A stretch of DNA of 38,473 nucleotides from Dehalococcoidia bacterium. GTDB taxonomy: Bacteria; Chloroflexota; Dehalococcoidia; Dehalococcoidales; BS750m-G39. A model generated the notes under the pieces. It was not told the DNA's origin. It searched no databases and worked only from the letters and a program-made list of their open reading frames with translations. Within the stretch, counting starts at the first letter, position 1. Each line of letters starts with the position of its first letter. Positions 1 to 6,484 of the stretch are shown piece by piece. The DNA lies in contig JAUWIX010000012.1 in NCBI GenBank assembly GCA_030608005.1, forward strand, positions 1 to 38,473. The letters run 5' to 3'. A program made the translations under genes and the position numbers.

Positions 1-31
1 GGCTACGCAGGTTCGAATCCTGCCCCCTCCA
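1..31 (+). tRNA. 3' end of a tRNA, probably tRNA-Tyr (cut by window edge)
   Basis: The visible part is a T-arm (GCAGG stem, TTCGAAT loop, CCTGC stem, 7-23), an acceptor 3' strand CCCCTCC (24-30) and discriminator A31. No CCA is encoded. The acceptor implies a 5' end GGAGGGG, and the preceding bases look like the end of a long variable arm, which fits tRNA-Tyr. The conserved Tyr-Thr-tuf order of many bacteria supports this. The anticodon lies outside the window, so the identity is inferred. Confidence 0.8.
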
Positions 32-53
32 CTTAAATATGATATGATGTAGA

Positions 54-84
54 TTAGACGCTATACAATAAAAACTGGTATAAT
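54..84 (+). promoter_or_regulatory. Native tRNA-Thr promoter, now upstream of the integrase
   Basis: A perfect -10 TATAAT (79-84) is preceded by TTAGAC (54-59) at 19 nt, or TAGACG at 18 nt. Transcription would begin near position 91, just before the tRNA-Thr 5' half at 93. Because the 3' half of that tRNA copy is replaced by element DNA, the promoter now appears to transcribe the integrase gene. Confidence 0.65.
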
Positions 85-92
85 GTTCTAGC

Positions 93-130
93 GCCCACAT
101 AGCTCAGTTGGTAGAGCACGTTCTTGGTAA
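93..130 (+). repeat. Left direct repeat (attL-like): 5' half of tRNA-Thr
   Basis: Identical over 38 bp to 1378-1415. It includes the acceptor 5' strand GCCCACA, the whole D-arm, the anticodon 5' stem CGTTC and the loop TTGGTAA. After the loop the expected GAACG is replaced by CAATG, so this copy cannot make a functional tRNA. The first in-frame TTG of the integrase reading frame (108) lies inside it. Confidence 0.9.
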
Positions 131-140
131 CAATGGGGCG

Positions 141-941
141 GTGCTCGGTGAGCTTGTTTTCGAGGACTTGGTAGCCCGGGGCAGGAAGGTGGAGACCGCT
201 AAGCGGTGGCTGTCTTGGGTGAACAGGTTTGAGGCTTGTAGCGGAACTAAGCGTAAGTATGACAGGAGCGATGTCGTGCGGTATTTAAGCTGGTTACGGC
301 AGCAAGGTTTTAAGGAAGATTCTATAGCTGTGATGTTGAGACCGGTAAAGCTTCTAGCTCAGGTTCAAGGATGGGAGTTTCCCCACCTGGCTATGCCGAA
401 GGTGAGGGATAGTGATATAAGCCGCCCAGCCTTTAGCTATGAGGAAGTTTGCCAGATTATTAGGAGAGGCAAGGAAGTTCTGTCTAGCAGGGAGCTTGCT
501 TACCTAGCATTGGCGACTACGTATGGTCTGAGGCGTAAAGAGCTAAGCTGTTTAGGTGCGATAGACGGCACGATGACTGTAGAGACAGTCAAAGGTGGGC
601 CGGTGACAACTCACCTGGTGCCTGAGGAGATTAAGCCGTATTTAGCAGGCTATAGGAGAGCTGAGGTTAGTTATATGAGCCTGGTATTCCGGAGAATAGC
701 TAGCAAGCTCGGTCTGGCTGATCGAGGGGAATATGGCTGGCACTCGATAAGGCGTGCTCTGGTCACTGAGTTGGTGACTAAAGAGGCTCCTTTGCTTAGT
801 ATTCTGCGTTTTATGCGCTGGTCTGATGCGAGTCTGAAAGGTCAGTTTGGAATGGTAGCAATCTATGCTGTCAATGACCAGGAGCAGATAGACAGGAGTA
901 TTTTTGCGGTGCACCCTTTTATACCGGTATGGCGTAACTAG
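141..941 (+). CDS. Tyrosine recombinase / site-specific integrase
   Basis: A phage-integrase-family recombinase expected to catalyse integration and excision of the element at tRNA-Thr. With the GTG at 141 as start it is 266 aa. An N-terminal SAM-like core-binding helical domain covers about residues 1-85, followed by the catalytic domain. Visible catalytic motifs are GLRRKEL (box I Arg, about R131), VKGG (beta-hairpin Lys, about K151), HSIR (H201/R204), MRWSD (Trp at the second His/Trp position) and AIY (Tyr, about Y242). The set looks complete, so the enzyme may be active. The start is uncertain. The frame is open from a TTG at 108 inside the tRNA repeat, and neither start has a good Shine-Dalgarno. 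The gene lies directly downstream of the tRNA promoter and reads in the same direction as the tRNA. Confidence 0.88.
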   Translation: MLGELVFEDLVARGRKVETAKRWLSWVNRFEACSGTKRKYDRSDVVRYLSWLRQQGFKEDSIAVMLRPVKLLAQVQGWEFPHLAMPKVRDSDISRPAFSYEEVCQIIRRGKEVLSSRELAYLALATTYGLRRKELSCLGAIDGTMTVETVKGGPVTTHLVPEEIKPYLAGYRRAEVSYMSLVFRRIASKLGLADRGEYGWHSIRRALVTELVTKEAPLLSILRFMRWSDASLKGQFGMVAIYAVNDQEQIDRSIFAVHPFIPVWRN

Positions 942-985
942 GTCAAGGGCGAACAAAGAGAGTCCGTAGGAACTAGTCCCTTGAC
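942..985 (+). repeat. Inverted repeat immediately after the integrase stop
   Basis: GTCAAGGG (942-949) pairs with CCCTTGAC (978-985), an 8-bp perfect stem with a 28-nt loop. It starts right at the integrase stop codon. It could be part of the integrase mRNA 3' end or a recombinase arm/accessory site. There is no T-run, so it is not a classic terminator. Confidence 0.5.
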
Positions 986-1017
986 TCGTGGAGAAGTAGT
1001 TACTACACTGGAGCCCC

Positions 1018-1050
1018 GGGGGGCAGCGGAACCAGCCCGAGCTGCCCCCC
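1018..1050 (+). terminator. Strong hairpin, possible terminator of the integrase transcript
   Basis: GGGGGGCAGC (1018-1027) pairs perfectly with GCTGCCCCCC (1041-1050) over 10 bp with a 13-nt loop, followed by TTAAT. The stem is very GC-rich and well placed to end the integrase transcript before tRNA-Thr/tuf. The T-tract is short, so the terminator call is moderate. Confidence 0.5.
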
Positions 1051-1129
1051 TTAATAGAAATTAGAGTCCAGATGAGAAGCTCTGTAATCAAAATCTAGGG
1101 TGTTTTGATGTTAGGTGAAGGATTTAACT

Positions 1130-1357
1130 ATGGTTAAGCCGTTAAGAGAAGCTGTAGCGTTAACGAGAGCGTGCTGTCGCGTGGTGGGGGCGGCAGCCCA
1201 CCACGCTTGGCTGCGAAAGCAGTCTAAGAATTCTATTCTAGTAAAGTACTTAATAGTCTTGACTATAATCCCGTTAATGGCGGTCTTAGTAAAAGGGAGT
1301 AATTGGTATGAGCGGTGGTCTAGTAGGCATCTTGACGGAAGGAGAGAAAAGTGTTAG
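1130..1357 (+). CDS. Small putative membrane protein of the tRNA-Thr element
   Basis: A 75-aa ORF starting at ATG 1130, with a GAAGGA Shine-Dalgarno about 7 nt upstream. The frame extends to GTG 1115, but the ATG is better placed. The N-terminal half is basic with a Cys-Cys pair. A hydrophobic stretch of about 17 residues (roughly 38-55, YLIVLTIIPLMAVLVKG) would form one membrane helix, followed by a charged tail rich in Arg. I recognise no family. A perfect 10-bp inverted repeat (1179-1206) lies inside the coding region, which is unusual and raises the alternative that this is a structured non-coding stretch. It is the only other gene candidate in the element. Confidence 0.45.
   Translation: MVKPLREAVALTRACCRVVGAAAHHAWLRKQSKNSILVKYLIVLTIIPLMAVLVKGSNWYERWSSRHLDGRREKC
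1179..1206 (+). repeat. Perfect 10-bp inverted repeat near the element's right end
   Basis: GCGTGGTGGG (1179-1188) and CCCACCACGC (1197-1206) pair perfectly across an 8-nt loop. The repeat lies within the small ORF of the tRNA-Thr element and has no following T-run. It may be a recombinase or regulator site, or an RNA hairpin. Confidence 0.55.
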
Positions 1358-1377
1358 CGTTCGGTAGAAAACGTAAT

Positions 1378-1450
1378 GCCCACATAGCTCAGTTGGTAGA
1401 GCACGTTCTTGGTAAGAACGGGGTCACCAGTTCGAATCTGGTTGTGGGCT
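1378..1450 (+). tRNA. tRNA-Thr(GGT)
   Basis: A full cloverleaf: acceptor GCCCACA/TGTGGGC, D-stem GCTC/GAGC, anticodon stem CGTTC/GAACG with loop TTGGTAA (anticodon GGT, threonine), T-arm ACCAG-TTCGAAT-CTGGT, discriminator T1450. CCA is not encoded. The first 38 bases duplicate 93-130. Its present upstream sequence is therefore element-derived, with no obvious consensus promoter close by. It lies 19 bp before tuf. Confidence 0.97.
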
Positions 1451-1469
1451 TTAAGTAAAGGGGGTTAAA

Positions 1470-2669
1470 ATGGCAAAGAAGAAATTTGAGCGGACTAAGC
1501 CTCATTGCAATGTGGGCACTATCGGTCATGTTGACCATGGGAAAACAGTTTTGACCTCAGCGATGACCAGGGTGTTATCAACAGCAGGTTCCACTGAATA
1601 CCGCGCCTTTGATAGCATTGATAATGCCCCTGAAGAGAAGGCACGGGGACTGACTATTGCTATTGCTCATGTTGAATATGAGACCGATAACCGCCATTAT
1701 GCCCATATTGATTGTCCAGGACACGCTGACTTTATCAAGAACATGATAACCGGGGCTGCCCAGATGGATGGTGCCATCCTAGTGGTTGCTGCCGATGATG
1801 GTCCTATGCCACAGACCAGAGAGCATGTCTTGTTGGCTCGCCAAGTGGAGGTTCCTTATATAGTAGTTGCCCTTAATAAAGTAGATTTGGTAGAGGATGA
1901 GGAGCTTCTGGATGTGGTGGAGATGGAGGTAAGGGAGCTGCTGACCAAGTATAATTTCCCCGGAGATGAGATACCGGTGGTAAGGGTGAGCGGGCTCAAG
2001 GCTGGGGAGTGCGGCTGCGGCAAGAGGGAGTGCCAGTGGTGTGGTGGCGTATGGAAATTGCTGGATGCTGTAGATAGCTATATTCCTATCCCAGTGCGAC
2101 CTAAAGACCAGCCCTTTTTGATGCCGGTAGAGGATGTTTTTAGTATCAAGGGTCGAGGCACTGTGCCTACGGGGAGGGTTGAGAGGGGTATCATTAGACC
2201 TGGGGATGAGGTTGAGATAGTTGGCTTAAAGGAGACGCGTAAGACGGTGGCTACCAGCCTGGAGATGTTTCATAAGACCTTAGATGATGCGGAGCCAGGA
2301 GATGCTGTTGGTGTTTTGCTTCGGGGCATAGAGCGGGATGAGATAGAGCGGGGTATGGTATTAGCTGCCCCTGGCTCTATTAAGCCACATGTCTACGCTG
2401 AGGCTGAGGTATATATTTTGAGTAAGGAGGAGGGGGGTAGGCATACCCCATTCTTTAGCGGATATAAGCCCCAATTTTATATTAGGACCACAGATGTCAC
2501 CGGAACCACTGAGCTGCCAGAAGGGGTGGAGATGGTTATGCCCGGTGATAATGTAAGAATGAAAATAAGACTTCTCTATCCTGTAGCCTTGGAGAAAGGT
2601 TTGCGTTTTGCTATTCGGGAGGGGGGTAAAACAGTAGGTGCTGGTACCTTTAGCAGCATCATTGAGTAG
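1470..2669 (+). CDS. tuf: Elongation factor Tu
   Basis: GTPase that delivers aminoacyl-tRNA to the ribosome; 399 aa, normal length. G-motifs are visible: GHVDHGKT (19-26), DCPGH (81-85), NKVD (136-139) and SGLK (G5, about 174-177). Domains 2 and 3 follow ([20 protein letters not shown] and the C-terminal GDNVRMKI region). The start ATG has an AAGGGGG Shine-Dalgarno. Where EF-Tu usually has an acidic linker before helix F of domain 1, this protein has C-x-C-x4-C-x2-C (C181, C183, C188, C191), a possible metal or redox knuckle. It is the first gene of the translation operon and is probably co-transcribed with tRNA-Thr. Confidence 0.98.
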   Translation: MAKKKFERTKPHCNVGTIGHVDHGKTVLTSAMTRVLSTAGSTEYRAFDSIDNAPEEKARGLTIAIAHVEYETDNRHYAHIDCPGHADFIKNMITGAAQMDGAILVVAADDGPMPQTREHVLLARQVEVPYIVVALNKVDLVEDEELLDVVEMEVRELLTKYNFPGDEIPVVRVSGLKAGECGCGKRECQWCGGVWKLLDAVDSYIPIPVRPKDQPFLMPVEDVFSIKGRGTVPTGRVERGIIRPGDEVEIVGLKETRKTVATSLEMFHKTLDDAEPGDAVGVLLRGIERDEIERGMVLAAPGSIKPHVYAEAEVYILSKEEGGRHTPFFSGYKPQFYIRTTDVTGTTELPEGVEMVMPGDNVRMKIRLLYPVALEKGLRFAIREGGKTVGAGTFSSIIE

Positions 2670-2671
2670 AG

Positions 2672-2839
2672 ATGGCTAGAAAGGCTGAAGCCAGGGTTAT
2701 TATCCATCTTGCCTGCACCGATTGCAGGGAGAGGACTTATACTACTACTAAGAATAGAAGGAATGACCCCCAACGGTTAGAGCTTAGGAAGTATTGCCCT
2801 CGTTGTCGCACTTATACCCTCCATAGGGAAATAAAATAG
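2672..2839 (+). CDS. rpmG: 50S ribosomal protein L33
   Basis: A 55-aa protein starting MARKAEARV, two bases after the tuf stop codon. It has two CxxC pairs (C15/C18 and C42/C45) that would bind zinc, as in the Zn-containing form of L33, and the usual [12 protein letters not shown] and KYCPRC segments. The tuf/rpmG/secE/nusG order is standard. A GAG just before the start overlaps the end of tuf, so translation is probably coupled. Confidence 0.95.
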   Translation: MARKAEARVIIHLACTDCRERTYTTTKNRRNDPQRLELRKYCPRCRTYTLHREIK

Positions 2840-2874
2840 TGGAAGGCAACTGAGGGGTATGTGAGATTTCTTCG

Positions 2875-3084
2875 ATGACTCACCGTGTTATAATCAAGCG
2901 TTCGAGGTTTAGATTTATTGGTGAGACTATAGCCGAGCTAAAGAAGGTAGTCTGGCTCACCAAACGAGAGGCAGCTTATTTGACATTCCTGGTGCTGATT
3001 GTTGCCGTTACCGTGGGTCTAATTCTGGGAGCCTTTGATTATGGTTTTACTCACCTCGTCAGTGAATTCTTTTTGGGTAGATAG
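2875..3084 (+). CDS. secE: Preprotein translocase subunit SecE
   Basis: A 69-aa single-span SecE, the clamp of the SecYEG channel. The conserved amphipathic helix with the AELKKVVWLTKREA motif (about 20-33) precedes one transmembrane helix (about 36-56). The ATG at 2875 is the only sensible start in frame; GAGGGG lies upstream but rather far, so initiation is probably modest. It sits between rpmG and nusG as expected. No tRNA-Trp is present here, unlike many bacteria. Confidence 0.95.
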   Translation: MTHRVIIKRSRFRFIGETIAELKKVVWLTKREAAYLTFLVLIVAVTVGLILGAFDYGFTHLVSEFFLGR

Positions 3085-3177
3085 AAGTTTGGTTGGTTTC
3101 CAGATTGAGCTGAAACAGTTAGCCGAAAGGGATAGCCCTGTGTTTTTCCAACAATCTTCGTCTGAATGAGGTTATTG

Positions 3178-3711
3178 GTGGGAGAGAATCAAAAAAGTTG
3201 GTTTGTAATTCATACCTACTCCGGGTATGAAGAGCGGGTTAAGAAGAATTTAGAGCAGCGCATCAAGTTCATGGATAGCGCAGATGAGATCTCACAGATA
3301 ATTATACCTACTGAGGTGGAGATTGAGGTTAAGAATGGACAGAGGCGTAATGTGAGTAAGAAGATATTGCCTGGTTACGTCCTGGTTCAGATGAGGATGA
3401 GCGACCAGAGCTGGAATATAGTGCGTAATACCCCTGGTGTCACTGGTTTTGTTGGTAGCGGAAGCAAGCCAATTCCTTTGCAGGAGGAGGAGGTCAATCA
3501 GATTTTGAAACAGATGGCAGCCGAAGCACCCAAAGTTAAGGTTGGTTTCCGTAAGGGGCAGAGTGTGCGGGTGACTGATGGTCCTTTTATTGATTTTGTG
3601 GGAGTAGTGGATGATATAAACCTGAAAAAGGGCAAGGTCAAGGTGCTTCTCTCCCTTTTTGGGCGTGAAACACCGGTGGAGCTTGACTTCTTACAGGTGG
3701 AGAAGCTTTGA
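3178..3711 (+). CDS. nusG: Transcription termination/antitermination factor NusG
   Basis: A 177-aa NusG. The NGN domain starts [14 protein letters not shown] and includes [12 protein letters not shown] and [12 protein letters not shown]; the KOW domain follows from about [18 protein letters not shown]. It binds the RNA polymerase clamp and couples transcription to ribosomes or Rho. I prefer GTG 3178 because GAGG ends 6 nt before it. The in-frame ATG at 3166 has no Shine-Dalgarno and would add only four residues. Next in the operon is rplK. Confidence 0.96.
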   Translation: MGENQKSWFVIHTYSGYEERVKKNLEQRIKFMDSADEISQIIIPTEVEIEVKNGQRRNVSKKILPGYVLVQMRMSDQSWNIVRNTPGVTGFVGSGSKPIPLQEEEVNQILKQMAAEAPKVKVGFRKGQSVRVTDGPFIDFVGVVDDINLKKGKVKVLLSLFGRETPVELDFLQVEKL

Positions 3712-3724
3712 GCTAGGAGACAAA

Positions 3725-4147
3725 GTGGCTAAAAAGGTTAAGGCAGTGATTAAATTACAGATTCCAGCCGGGAAGGCAAATCCTGCGCCACCGGTAGGTC
3801 CTGCCTTGGGACAGCACGGGATTAATATTATGGCCTTTTGTAAGGAGTATAATGAGCGTACTTCCAACCAGGTTGGCTCTATTATCCCCGCCGAAATAAC
3901 TGTCTTTACTGACGGCTCATTTACCTTTATTACCAAAACACCACCAGCTACTGATTTGCTGAAGAAGGCGTTAGGCATAGAAAAGGGCTCCGGTGCTTCT
4001 GGTCATGAAAAAGTGGGTAAGTTATCTCGAGTTCAGCTTCGCCAGATAGCTCAACTTAAGGCTAAGGATTTGAATGCTACCAGTATTGAAGAGGCGGAGC
4101 GAATTATTGAGGGCACAGCCCGAAGTATGGGGATTGAGTTGGAATAA
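3725..4147 (+). CDS. rplK: 50S ribosomal protein L11
   Basis: A 140-aa L11, which binds the GTPase centre of 23S rRNA and helps factor-dependent steps and RelA activation. The start is GTG 3725 with AGGAG 5 nt upstream, which gives the canonical [23 protein letters not shown]-terminus. The frame is open further upstream into nusG, but that extension is not L11. The proline-rich N-terminal switch and C-terminal rRNA-binding domain ([23 protein letters not shown]) are intact. It starts 13 bp after nusG. Confidence 0.97.
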   Translation: MAKKVKAVIKLQIPAGKANPAPPVGPALGQHGINIMAFCKEYNERTSNQVGSIIPAEITVFTDGSFTFITKTPPATDLLKKALGIEKGSGASGHEKVGKLSRVQLRQIAQLKAKDLNATSIEEAERIIEGTARSMGIELE

Positions 4148-4149
4148 CT

Positions 4150-4863
4150 ATGGCAAAACACGGCAAGAAATATCGTGAGGCGGTAAAACTATTAGATAGG
4201 ACAAAGGCTTATCATCCTCGGGAAGCTATTGAGTTAGCCAAGAAGACAGCTTATACCCGATTTGATGAGACTGTTGAGCTTCACCTTCGGATGGGTGTTG
4301 ACCCCCGAGATGCCAATCAGCAGGTGCGTGGTGTTGCTCTCCTACCCTATGGGCTGGGCAAGAAGGTGCGTGTCTTGGTTTTTGCTCAGGGTGAGGCGGT
4401 GAGAATTGCCGAGGCAGCCGGTGCGGATTTCGTTGGCGGCGATGAGTTGATTAAGAAGATTGAGGGTGGGTGGTTGGATTTTGATACTGCTGTTGCTACC
4501 CCTGATATGATGGGCAAGGTAAGCAGGCTGGGGAAAATCTTGGGGAGGAGGGGATTGATGCCTAATCCCAAGTCAGGAACAGTGGTGGTTGCCAATGACT
4601 TACCCAGGGTAATTGGTGAAGCCCGCCAGGGGCGGGTGGAATTTAGGCTGGACAGGACAGCTATCATTCATGTTCCTTTGGGTAAGGTTAGTTTTGAAGA
4701 TGATAAGTTGATGGGCAACCTAGCAGCAGTGGTGGAGGCAGTGGTGAGGGCTAAACCTAGCGGTGCCAAGGGTCAGTATGTTAGAACCGCCTCTTTAACT
4801 ACTACTATGGGAACTGGTATAAGGCTTGACCTTAAACCAACCTTATCTTTAAGCTCTAGTTAA
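4150..4863 (+). CDS. rplA: 50S ribosomal protein L1
   Basis: A 237-aa L1, the mobile L1-stalk protein and a known autoregulator of its operon in other bacteria. The conserved [12 protein letters not shown] segment and the N-terminal KHGKKYREA are present. It starts 2 bp after rplK, so translation is probably coupled. In most bacteria rplJ follows directly; here four acyl-CoA genes intervene, beginning 22 bp downstream with no visible terminator, so L1 and the cassette are probably on the same transcript. Confidence 0.97.
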   Translation: MAKHGKKYREAVKLLDRTKAYHPREAIELAKKTAYTRFDETVELHLRMGVDPRDANQQVRGVALLPYGLGKKVRVLVFAQGEAVRIAEAAGADFVGGDELIKKIEGGWLDFDTAVATPDMMGKVSRLGKILGRRGLMPNPKSGTVVVANDLPRVIGEARQGRVEFRLDRTAIIHVPLGKVSFEDDKLMGNLAAVVEAVVRAKPSGAKGQYVRTASLTTTMGTGIRLDLKPTLSLSSS

Positions 4864-4885
4864 TACTGTTGAAAGGGGATGCCTT

Positions 4886-6037
4886 ATGGAAGAAGTTGCT
4901 GTTGTGGGAGTTGGTCAAAGTGTTTTTTCTCGTAAGTGCGGTGTATCTATCAGGGAGTTGTGCTTTGAAGCTTTTAAGGAGGCGATGGAGGGTCTAGATA
5001 TTACCGGTAATGATATAGATGCCTCCATTATTTGTTCTGCTCCAGAATATGATAAACAACGCTCACCCGCAGGCTTAATATCGGAGTATTTGCAGTTAAC
5101 TCCCAAGCCGAGTTTCTATGTTGAGAGCGTGTGTTCCTCCAGTAGCACTGGGTTAAGAGTAGCCTGGTCTTTAATAAAAGCTGGTCTTCATAGGATAATA
5201 GCTGTAATCGGCTTTCAGAAGATGTCAGAGTTGACCTCTCGCGAGGCTGCGGAGAGGATGGGGAGGGGAGGAGATATAATCTGGGAGTCGCCCTTTGGCA
5301 TAACCATGCCTGCCGGCTATGCTATGTATGCCCGGGCTCATATGGCTAAGTATGGGACTACCGAGGAGCAGTTAGCCAAGGTGCGGGTTAAGAATTCACA
5401 CTATGGGGCTACCAATCCCAAGGCTACTTATCGCAAGGAGTTGAGCTTGGACGATATTTTGAACTCAGAGGTCATAACTAGTCCGCTGAAGAAGTTTGAT
5501 TGCTGCGCCAATGCTGATGGCTCTTCTTGTGTCATAGTAGCTAGAGGAGATGTAGCCAGAGGGATAACCCAAATCCCAATCTGGATTATGGGTCTGGGTG
5601 CGGCAACTGATACCATGACCATGTCAGGAAGAGAATCGCTCACCGGCTTGAGGTGTGCTCAGGAAGCAGCCAAGCAGGCTTATGGAATGGCTGGCATTGG
5701 ACCACAGGACATTGATGTAGCTGAGGTTCACGATTGCTTTACTATATCTGAGGTTTTGGCTTATGAAGACCTGGGCTTTGCCAAACCTGGGGAGGGGGTG
5801 AGGTTGATAGAGGAGAAGCAGACTTATGCGGATGGGAAGATGCCAGTAAATGTTGATGGAGGTTTGTTATCCAAAGGTCATCCTATTGGTGCTACCGGAG
5901 GCTCACAGATTAGAACCGTTGTCCGTCAGCTCAGAGAACAGGCTACTGAGGCTCAAGTGAAGGGAGCGGAAATAGGCTTGGTTCATAATATAGGTGGCAT
6001 CGGGCAATATGGCAATGTAACCATTCTGAGGAGGTAG
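4886..6037 (+). CDS. SCP2-type thiolase (acetyl-CoA acetyltransferase family)
   Basis: A 383-aa thiolase of the SCP-x/archaeal type, which makes or cleaves 3-oxoacyl-CoA. The acylated cysteine is C83 in SVCSSSSTGL. The family motifs VHDCF (about 279-283), GHPIGATGG (about 331-339) and the terminal HNIGGIGQYGN are all present, so it should be catalytic. The AAGGGG Shine-Dalgarno is close to the ATG. It is followed after 4 bp by a DUF35 protein, the usual partner of this thiolase class, which forms Zn-ribbon/OB-fold complexes that channel acetoacetyl-CoA in archaea. The substrate is unknown. The location inside the ribosomal-protein operon is the odd point. Confidence 0.9.
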   Translation: MEEVAVVGVGQSVFSRKCGVSIRELCFEAFKEAMEGLDITGNDIDASIICSAPEYDKQRSPAGLISEYLQLTPKPSFYVESVCSSSSTGLRVAWSLIKAGLHRIIAVIGFQKMSELTSREAAERMGRGGDIIWESPFGITMPAGYAMYARAHMAKYGTTEEQLAKVRVKNSHYGATNPKATYRKELSLDDILNSEVITSPLKKFDCCANADGSSCVIVARGDVARGITQIPIWIMGLGAATDTMTMSGRESLTGLRCAQEAAKQAYGMAGIGPQDIDVAEVHDCFTISEVLAYEDLGFAKPGEGVRLIEEKQTYADGKMPVNVDGGLLSKGHPIGATGGSQIRTVVRQLREQATEAQVKGAEIGLVHNIGGIGQYGNVTILRR

Positions 6038-6041
6038 CTGA

Positions 6042-6455
6042 ATGGGCTTTGAGAATTTTGGCACGGTTAGCTTTACTGCGGAAGCAAAAGCGGCAGATTT
6101 TATAGCCTATCTGGAGGCGGGTAAAGTAATGGCAACCAGGTGTCGCCAATGTGGGGCTAGTTACTTCCCACCAAAGATGGACTGCCCAAGGTGTCTGCTC
6201 AGTGATATGGAGTGGTTTGAAATTAAGGGGAATGGCAAGCTGAGTAGTTATACTGTAGTGAATTACGGTCCAGCCGGTTTTGAGGCAGATGCCCCATATA
6301 TTCTGGCTTTGGGTGAGTTTGGTGATGGCATTCAAATCTTTGGTCGTTTAAGCCGGGATATTGAGGAGAAGGATATCGAGCTTGGCATGAGTTTGATGGT
6401 GAGCCCAGTAAAATTGCCTGACGATAGGATTGCCTATGAATTTCGAAGAACCTAA
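6042..6455 (+). CDS. DUF35 (Zn-ribbon + OB-fold) acyl-CoA-binding protein
   Basis: A 137-aa protein with a rubredoxin-like zinc ribbon (C34, C37, C48, C51) and an OB-fold domain (about 60-137; typical GKLSSYTVV and PYILALGEF strands). DUF35 proteins bridge thiolase and HMG-CoA-synthase-like subunits and bind CoA; BbsA of the benzoylsuccinyl-CoA thiolase is another example. It lies 4 bp after the thiolase and 29 bp before the HMGS-like gene, so it is probably a subunit of a complex with them. It is not an enzyme by itself. Confidence 0.88.
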   Translation: MGFENFGTVSFTAEAKAADFIAYLEAGKVMATRCRQCGASYFPPKMDCPRCLLSDMEWFEIKGNGKLSSYTVVNYGPAGFEADAPYILALGEFGDGIQIFGRLSRDIEEKDIELGMSLMVSPVKLPDDRIAYEFRRT

Positions 6456-6484
6456 AAGAGAGCGCAGAAAGATAGGAGGATAGC

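Larger units (their letters stand above)
93..1415 (+). mobile_element. Minimal tRNA-Thr-integrated element with tyrosine recombinase
   Basis: Two identical 38-bp direct repeats (93-130 and 1378-1415) bracket about 1.25 kb that holds a tyrosine recombinase gene and one small membrane-protein ORF. The repeat is the 5' part of tRNA-Thr from base 1 to the end of the anticodon loop. The right copy continues into a full tRNA, while the left copy diverges at the 3' anticodon stem. The unit length between repeat starts is 1285 bp. Excision by recombination between the repeats would restore one intact tRNA-Thr behind its native promoter. Most tRNA-borne elements restore the 3' end of the tRNA; this one restores the 5' end. 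The boundaries are read directly from the sequence; mobility is inferred. Confidence 0.75.

Noticed and set aside
93-165. A second tRNA-Thr gene at the left repeat
   Set aside because: After the anticodon loop the 3' stem, T-arm and acceptor 3' strand are missing, so no cloverleaf can form.
642-1091. 149-aa open frame on the minus strand overlapping the integrase 3' end
   Set aside because: It runs antisense to the integrase and through two hairpins, has no family motif and no Shine-Dalgarno; the composition looks like a shadow frame.
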